Below the pieces are notes generated by a model that did not search any database, had not been told where the DNA came from, and was given only the letters and a program-made list of their open reading frames with translations. This document shows, piece after piece, positions 19,515 through 24,768 of a DNA stretch of 24,768 nt. The translations under genes were made by a program, and so were the position numbers. Where the stretch lies: the IMG/VR virus record IMGVR_UViG_3300025264_000107, positions 1 to 24,768 of that record; one strand, given 5' to 3'. The stretch comes from a virus. How positions within the stretch are numbered: position 1 is the first letter of the stretch; every line of letters begins with the position of its first letter.

Positions 19515-19980
19515 GGTAAATATCAATGAAGACCAAATACATCAGGCGGAACAACGCGCCATAGAGATGGGTGCCATTAAACATAGCATAACAAAGGGCG
19601 CAGGGAACCTAGCCGGCTTTGTTGGTGAATTACTTGTACTTGATAATATAGGTGGCTTACTCTGCGACACCTATGATTATGACATTATATATAAAGAAGA
19701 TATAAGGGCAGACGTTAAGACTAAGCGGACAAGTGTAAAACCCCTTCCATACTATGAGTGCTCCATTGCTGAGTACAACACTCATCAGGATTGTGATGAG
19801 TATATATTTGTCCGCGTCTTAAATGATATGTCTAAAGGATGGCTACTCGGCTGGATTCCTAAAGATGAATACTTTGCCAAATGTTCTTTCAAAAAGAAGG
19901 GTGAAGTAGACCTGCGAAATAATTACACAGTTCGCGCCGATTGCTTTAATCTTCCGATTTCAGAACTCCGCAGTTTCTAA
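19507..19980 (+). CDS. Phage PD-(D/E)XK-like nuclease-fold protein
   Basis: 157 aa, ATG at 19507 overlapping the previous stop by 8 bp. GFVGELLVLD (E41), YDYDIIY (D59) and RADVKTKRTS (D69, K71) give the E, D and DxK arrangement of the PD-(D/E)XK fold. The later pattern PYYECSIAEYN, YIFVRVL and KGWLLGWIPKDEYF, then KKGEVD and VRADCFNLPI, is shared by a family of phage proteins of about this size. Probable DNA endonuclease or repair role; substrate unknown. Last gene of the early region, 3 bp from the convergent 1207-aa gene, with no strong terminator between them. Confidence 0.7.
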   Translation: MVEVNINEDQIHQAEQRAIEMGAIKHSITKGAGNLAGFVGELLVLDNIGGLLCDTYDYDIIYKEDIRADVKTKRTSVKPLPYYECSIAEYNTHQDCDEYIFVRVLNDMSKGWLLGWIPKDEYFAKCSFKKKGEVDLRNNYTVRADCFNLPISELRSF

Positions 19981-19983
19981 CCG

Positions 19984-22900
19984 CTAGGGGTTCATTCTTT
20001 TCTTATATTTATTCATCAGCCTGCGGTTGATCGCCTTCGGGCCAATATCATCATACATAATGGGACGCTCTGGAAACGACCTGTTCCACTCCCTGATTAG
20101 TCTTTGCGCCATCCTATTATTACCATCGCTCATATAATCAAGTATTCTGGGATGTATCTTACTGTATCTATATTTAACGTAGGCCGCTCGCTGTCCTTTT
20201 GTCTCTACTTGCCGAGCCAATCTTCTTGGTATAGTACCGCCGATTGGGGCTACGTTTTTTACAGCCCGTTGAGCCACGTGCCAGCCCAAACCAAACTCAT
20301 CCATATCTTTTAATAATTTTTGCAGGGCAACGTATGATTTCATGGCATCCTGAGCTATCGCAGGTTTAGCCGCGAACTCTAACGCCCGCCATTTACTTTC
20401 AGAAGCGATAATATCAGATACAATACCGAAAGCTCCGACAGCACCAAAATTATCCAGCACATCATTTAAACCAAACCCACCTTCACCTACCTTATACTGC
20501 TCATCATATATATCCGTACCAGCCAGTAGGTCAGCAAGCATTCTCTTGGCGGCGTTTACAAATAGTCCACCAGCCATTCCCCCAGCCGCAAGCCTTAAAG
20601 CAAACGCGGCGTTCTTGTTATCTATAACTTCTTTCTTAAACTCTGTTGCAATCCACTCAGCTTGTCTATAACCAAAGCGCTTGAACAAAAAGAATGGTCG
20701 CCACTTAGGATCGTTTGCAAAGTCTGGTTCCCGTAGAACATTTTTCTGAAGTTGTGTGTCTCTGGAGAACTCATACATTGCGCGGGCCATATTGCGGGGT
20801 GTTAATCTTTTATTTATATCTGTTACACCCATATCTTTTAGATTGCTCATGGCCCATTTTTTTCTGGCTGGAATATTGGTTTTCTTCGCTATTCTCTGCC
20901 ATTTTAATGCGGCCTCATATCCAGTATATGCTGACACTATTGCATTGACCCTGTTTATACCTTTAAAACCTAGCGCCGCCCTTGTGCCCGGTATAGGTAT
21001 ACCCGTTGTTGTAAAGTCAGCAAACCGTGACATCAGAGTGACGTCTTTAGGGCGGTAATCCATAAGAATTTGATGAAGCTCTAAAGAACCGGCACCTGTA
21101 TATTTTTTCATTTGATCTCTATATGTTTGATCAGATAAAAATTTATAAGTACCGCGAAAAAATGGGGCATACCCAGCTTTTAGAACGCTTGATATAAATA
21201 CTTGTGTAAAGTTTGGAATAGTAGCAAACCCCAATCCTATTTTAGTAGCTACCTGAAAGTTTACTAGATCATTTAAAACATTTTTTGCTTTTGGATTCCA
21301 ATTATGTTTTCTATCAATTTCAATTTTACCGGTATAAGAATCAAATGCTTTGCGTAATAAATTAGCCTCTTCGTGCAAGCCCTTATTGTGTAATGCGTTT
21401 ATTCTATTGTATACCTCTTCACCTTTCTTACCGGCATTCTTAACAAAACCAATTTTTTTAGCCAGATTACTGGAATAATCAGTTAGCACAACACCAGCAT
21501 CTCTTTCATAAAATTGCTCAGGTAATCTTTTTTTCTGTCTGGCAATCTCTAAATTCTTATTAACAACAATAAACTCACTAAATACTTCGTCACGCATAGA
21601 TTGAAAAGCCTCAGCATAGGTGGCTCTTTTATTCTCCTGCTTCTCTATTTTTTTTCTTATGTGCTTTAACGCGCTTATGGTATCAGGTGATAGTTCATTG
21701 GATTGCATTGCTAATATTATCCTGTCTTCTAGGCCTTTTTGATCTGATAATTTATCACCAAGCATACGCTCGTCTTTTGGTATTATTTTATATAAATCAT
21801 CCCTAAGGGTGCGGAATATTTTAGAACGAATAACCAATGGAAAATAATTCTCTTCAAATGGAGCTACATCAATACCTGACTTTTTTGCCATATTATAACC
21901 GGCAGTAAGTATTCTACGATAGTCTTTTACCCTGTTTATATCAGCTAGTTCAGAACTATCTAAATCTTTTCCTAATTCTTCTCTCTGTTTTTTACTTAAA
22001 TTGTGTAAGCCTTTTATTACTTCTCCATCTTTTGTTACATATTTAGCCCTGTCAAATAAATAAAATAATCTTTTATTCATAAGATTAGTACCGGCATCCA
22101 TATCATAAAAAACCTTAATCAATTCCTGCGCAATTGGGTCGTCACCAACTCTCGCCTTCTTTGGTTTGAGTGGATCAATAACCATTGTTTTAATAGGGTC
22201 AACTACTGCTGATTTTATACCTAATATTTTTTTGTATATTTCTGGTGGTAGTGCTTTTTGCATCAATGATTTCTCAGACGCTTCTTTTATAATAATACCC
22301 TTAGATTTCCAATCTTTAATTTTATCTTTAACGTATAATCGAGACTCTAAGTTTTCATTTAAAACTCTCCTTTGCTCATATCCTTTCTTACCTGAACCAT
22401 CTAACTTATTATATCCAGTATGATATTCTCTTCCTTTTGTTTTATGTTTTCTTAATTTTGTTTCCTTACCAAGAGCGCGATCAACTTCTATCTTTAATTC
22501 TATATCCGATAGCCCAAGCTCTTTTTTACCTAAGCCAAAGAATTGTTTTCTCATCTGCAACCCAACATTTTTCCCCGTACTGTCTGTCTTTCTAAACCAC
22601 TTCTCAGTTTGAAAAAATTCCTGCTTTGGCTTACTAAACTTTTCTTTTGTCTTTATATCCTGTAATTCTAAAACGGTATCATTACGCCGACTTGAAGTCC
22701 AGTCAGATAATATTTTAACTTCTCTACCCTTTTTATTAGTCCATACTTCCTCACCCCTAAGCATTCCTGCCCGCTCTCTCGATAAGGCTTCTGCACTTTC
22801 TGCTAGTTTATTTTCGTACTCAGCTCCTTTTAGTGCTTGTTTTGATGGTGTAATTACCTTCTTAGCAATAGCACGGCTTAACCCGAGACCGCCAATTACA

Positions 22901-23607
22901 CCGGCGGCATGTATATAAGAGTCTACCGATGGAAGCTCTCCCTCTAATACTGGGCCTGCCGTTCCAAATATTCCTACTTCAGCACCTTTTTCTACTGCTT
23001 TAGCCTGCCTCAAGCCCATGCCTCTGGCCCTCGCGAGTTGTCCGGCTTTCGTTCCTAATCCACCAGTAGCGGCGCCTAATGTCGCGCCAACCGTAGCATC
23101 TTTTAATGTAGATACAAGTTTAACATCATCATTGGTTACTTTTTGACCTAAGCTGGATTGAAGACCAGAATAAAACCCAAGACCGGTTGCCCCTGTAACT
23201 GCTTTTAGTTTTGCCTGCTCAGCTACTTTTGGAAAAGCATTTTTAACAGCTACCTGCGCTAATCCTCTTCTACCGCCAGCTTTAACAATCTTTTCTACAG
23301 CTATCTTCTTTATGGCGGCGGTACCAATCCCGCCACCTAAAAACATAGATGCTATATCGGTAGGGGTTAGGAAACTCAGAACAGTAGCACCAATATCCTC
23401 CATCATATTGGGATCGTATTCTTGATCAACATTAAACACAGGCTTACCACTCATAACCTGTTGAGCCATACCCTCTATGCTTTGATTATAACCCTGCTTT
23501 ACCCAGTCTGGTAACCAACCTCCGGGTATGAATCCATATAACTTTTCATTTCTGGGAGATTGCCCCCCAGACAGCATACCTAAATAATCTTTAGAAGTAA
23601 GGGGCAT
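19984..23607 (-). CDS. 1207-aa large virion/ejection-type protein
   Basis: Longest gene in the window. Residues 75-250 alternate Gly/Ala-rich hydrophobic stretches (ATVLSFLTPTDIASMFLGGG, ATVGATLGAATGGLG), typical of phage internal or ejection proteins that cross the host envelope. The middle (about 300-770) is charged, with an FEENYFPLVIRSK segment (584-596) like those in large polyvalent phage proteins. The C-terminal third has the recurring order KIGLGFATIPNFTQ (789-802), INRVNAIVSAYTGYEAA (884-900), FFLFKRFGYRQAEW (972-985) and another Gly-rich membrane-like region (1005-1065). I infer a role in DNA delivery, comparable in position to P22 gp16 or T7 internal proteins. No lysozyme motif is visible. 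Translation is coupled to the 375-aa gene. Confidence 0.65.
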   Translation of the reverse strand: MPLTSKDYLGMLSGGQSPRNEKLYGFIPGGWLPDWVKQGYNQSIEGMAQQVMSGKPVFNVDQEYDPNMMEDIGATVLSFLTPTDIASMFLGGGIGTAAIKKIAVEKIVKAGGRRGLAQVAVKNAFPKVAEQAKLKAVTGATGLGFYSGLQSSLGQKVTNDDVKLVSTLKDATVGATLGAATGGLGTKAGQLARARGMGLRQAKAVEKGAEVGIFGTAGPVLEGELPSVDSYIHAAGVIGGLGLSRAIAKKVITPSKQALKGAEYENKLAESAEALSRERAGMLRGEEVWTNKKGREVKILSDWTSSRRNDTVLELQDIKTKEKFSKPKQEFFQTEKWFRKTDSTGKNVGLQMRKQFFGLGKKELGLSDIELKIEVDRALGKETKLRKHKTKGREYHTGYNKLDGSGKKGYEQRRVLNENLESRLYVKDKIKDWKSKGIIIKEASEKSLMQKALPPEIYKKILGIKSAVVDPIKTMVIDPLKPKKARVGDDPIAQELIKVFYDMDAGTNLMNKRLFYLFDRAKYVTKDGEVIKGLHNLSKKQREELGKDLDSSELADINRVKDYRRILTAGYNMAKKSGIDVAPFEENYFPLVIRSKIFRTLRDDLYKIIPKDERMLGDKLSDQKGLEDRIILAMQSNELSPDTISALKHIRKKIEKQENKRATYAEAFQSMRDEVFSEFIVVNKNLEIARQKKRLPEQFYERDAGVVLTDYSSNLAKKIGFVKNAGKKGEEVYNRINALHNKGLHEEANLLRKAFDSYTGKIEIDRKHNWNPKAKNVLNDLVNFQVATKIGLGFATIPNFTQVFISSVLKAGYAPFFRGTYKFLSDQTYRDQMKKYTGAGSLELHQILMDYRPKDVTLMSRFADFTTTGIPIPGTRAALGFKGINRVNAIVSAYTGYEAALKWQRIAKKTNIPARKKWAMSNLKDMGVTDINKRLTPRNMARAMYEFSRDTQLQKNVLREPDFANDPKWRPFFLFKRFGYRQAEWIATEFKKEVIDNKNAAFALRLAAGGMAGGLFVNAAKRMLADLLAGTDIYDEQYKVGEGGFGLNDVLDNFGAVGAFGIVSDIIASESKWRALEFAAKPAIAQDAMKSYVALQKLLKDMDEFGLGWHVAQRAVKNVAPIGGTIPRRLARQVETKGQRAAYVKYRYSKIHPRILDYMSDGNNRMAQRLIREWNRSFPERPIMYDDIGPKAINRRLMNKYKKRMNP

Positions 23608-23610
23608 TCA

Positions 23611-24738
23611 TTAACCGGCCTGTCTTGCTGTCGCCGCCCTCACAGCTGGATATCTCTTTTTAGCAATACCAGTTCCCAAGCCCTGTAAAAATTCCTCTGC
23701 ACTCTCACCTATACCAGCCCTAATAGAAGCTCGTATTAGTTCTTCAGACTCTTCTTCAGAAACATCACGGCCTAATATTTTACCTATTATCTTAGCACGT
23801 TGCTGTGTTGTTTTACCACTTACTTTACCAGACAAATCGGACTGTCTAATTTTTTCAACATCTGGAGTAACCGCTACCTCTTGAGGTTCAACTCCACCTG
23901 CGGCAATAACCTTACCGCCAACTTCAGCAACAGCACCACCACCAGCAGGCTCTTCAATACCAGCAAAAATCTTGCCAGTTTCAGTACCCTCTAATAAGTA
24001 ATCAACGACCGGATCATGGTCTTCTACCTCAACAGCCCCTATAGGTGAGGTTCTCTTTGTTTTATCTTTAAAGAACCTTTGTTGCTTTGCCCGATATTCT
24101 TTTTCAATCTGTATCAAGCCTTTTCTGGCAATTTCTATGTTTTCTTCTGATTCTCCTTGTGTTTTTATAGTATTACTAAAGCGTTCATAGCTAGGCCCAA
24201 ATTCTGGATCGGCAAGTATTTCATCCGACGTATCAGCAATATCACCTAATAATTTATTTCTTCTTACAACAGCTTTATCATACAATGGGTTAGACGGATC
24301 AGCGGACTTTAAAAAATCAGCCAATTTCTGGGCCTGCTCTTCTTCAGTACCATAAAACGATTCCCTATAAATGCCTTTATTGCTTTCCTGCTTTTGCCAG
24401 TTCTGCTCTAGGTCTGCGGCTATATCATCATACTTTCCACCACCCATAGACCTGTATATCTGCGCCCTCTGATAATCTGTTCTCGCCGCACCAATCAAAT
24501 CATTTAACTCTTTATCTTTTCCCATTTTTTCCATGCGTTGATTATTTAAAGCACTCTGTTCCTTATTGATCCTAAGTGTTTCATCAGCCCTATCCTGCGA
24601 GCGTTCCTGTAACGCTAATCGTTTATCTTCCCTAGCGCCAGCCTGTATTTCTTTTAAACCTTCCATGAAATAATCAAACCCCGACTTAGGTTGATTCATT
24701 CCAGCATAAGCTCTATATATTTCATATTCACTTGGCAT
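23611..24738 (-). CDS. 375-aa coiled-coil virion-associated protein
   Basis: Strong ribosome site AAAGGAG before the ATG. Residues 30-90 are highly charged helix (GLKEIQAGAREDKRLALQER...), continuing as a probable coiled coil to about 220. An Ala/Gly/Glu-rich linker with repeated GG (265-285) and a helical C-terminus follow. No enzymatic motif is seen. It directly precedes the 1207-aa gene on the same strand, so it may be its partner in the internal virion or ejection apparatus. The 30 bases upstream hold only the leader. Confidence 0.6.
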   Translation of the reverse strand: MPSEYEIYRAYAGMNQPKSGFDYFMEGLKEIQAGAREDKRLALQERSQDRADETLRINKEQSALNNQRMEKMGKDKELNDLIGAARTDYQRAQIYRSMGGGKYDDIAADLEQNWQKQESNKGIYRESFYGTEEEQAQKLADFLKSADPSNPLYDKAVVRRNKLLGDIADTSDEILADPEFGPSYERFSNTIKTQGESEENIEIARKGLIQIEKEYRAKQQRFFKDKTKRTSPIGAVEVEDHDPVVDYLLEGTETGKIFAGIEEPAGGGAVAEVGGKVIAAGGVEPQEVAVTPDVEKIRQSDLSGKVSGKTTQQRAKIIGKILGRDVSEEESEELIRASIRAGIGESAEEFLQGLGTGIAKKRYPAVRAATARQAG

Positions 24739-24768
24739 TTTCTATACTCCTTTTACGGTTTATACCCC

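Overview
The window is a stretch of a tailed-phage genome. Gene density, ATGA/TAATG-type overlaps, a two-subunit terminase next to a P22-type portal, and many tiny hypothetical genes all fit this. The portal family and the very large putative ejection protein suggest a podovirus-like (P22-like) virion. The host cannot be named from the sequence. The DNA is AT-rich with AAGGAG-type ribosome sites, so a bacterial host is clear. I see no integrase, repressor or tRNA gene.

Layout. (1) 1-5485, minus strand: head and packaging genes in the order small ORF, small terminase, large terminase, 499-aa virion protein, portal (cut by the window start). (2) 5486-6278: a divergent non-coding region with 12 ATAGTA repeats and at least seven inverted repeats. 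(3) 6279-19980, plus strand: an early/replication region of about 40 genes. It starts with a DUF932-family gene closed by a strong terminator, then a control region with four helically phased 20-bp iterons. Three identical-architecture promoters (GGGAACTTTT-N14-TATA) then drive a GP88-like gene plus peptide deformylase and two further groups. After that come small zinc-ribbon genes, a ParB-like gene, a replisome-organiser-like protein, a Cas4/RecB-like exonuclease, an Asp/Glu then Lys-rich diblock protein, a MazG-like protein, a putative ssDNA-binding protein, a resolvase-like nuclease with an altered active site and a second PD-(D/E)XK-like protein. (4) 19984-24738, minus strand: two virion genes, a 1207-aa membrane-active/ejection-type protein and a 375-aa coiled-coil protein, converging on the early region.

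Because virion genes flank the early region on both sides, the whole rightward early block appears to be present. It has no recognisable DNA polymerase, helicase, primase or RNA polymerase, so host replication and transcription machinery is probably recruited.

The most unusual content is RNA/DNA structure. Several gene junctions in the early region carry long-range stem-loops. The best is 18958-19064: a gap-free three-way junction followed by an 18-bp hairpin that buries the ribosome site and a TTG start codon, with a possible 7-bp switching helix between them. A second case (13453-13626) buries the SD and ATG of a small membrane-protein gene. A third (14606-14731) pairs a short leader ORF with a hairpin and an intrinsic terminator inside the operon. 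Together with the iterons and the GGGAACTTTT promoters, these suggest a layered and apparently undescribed early-gene regulatory programme.
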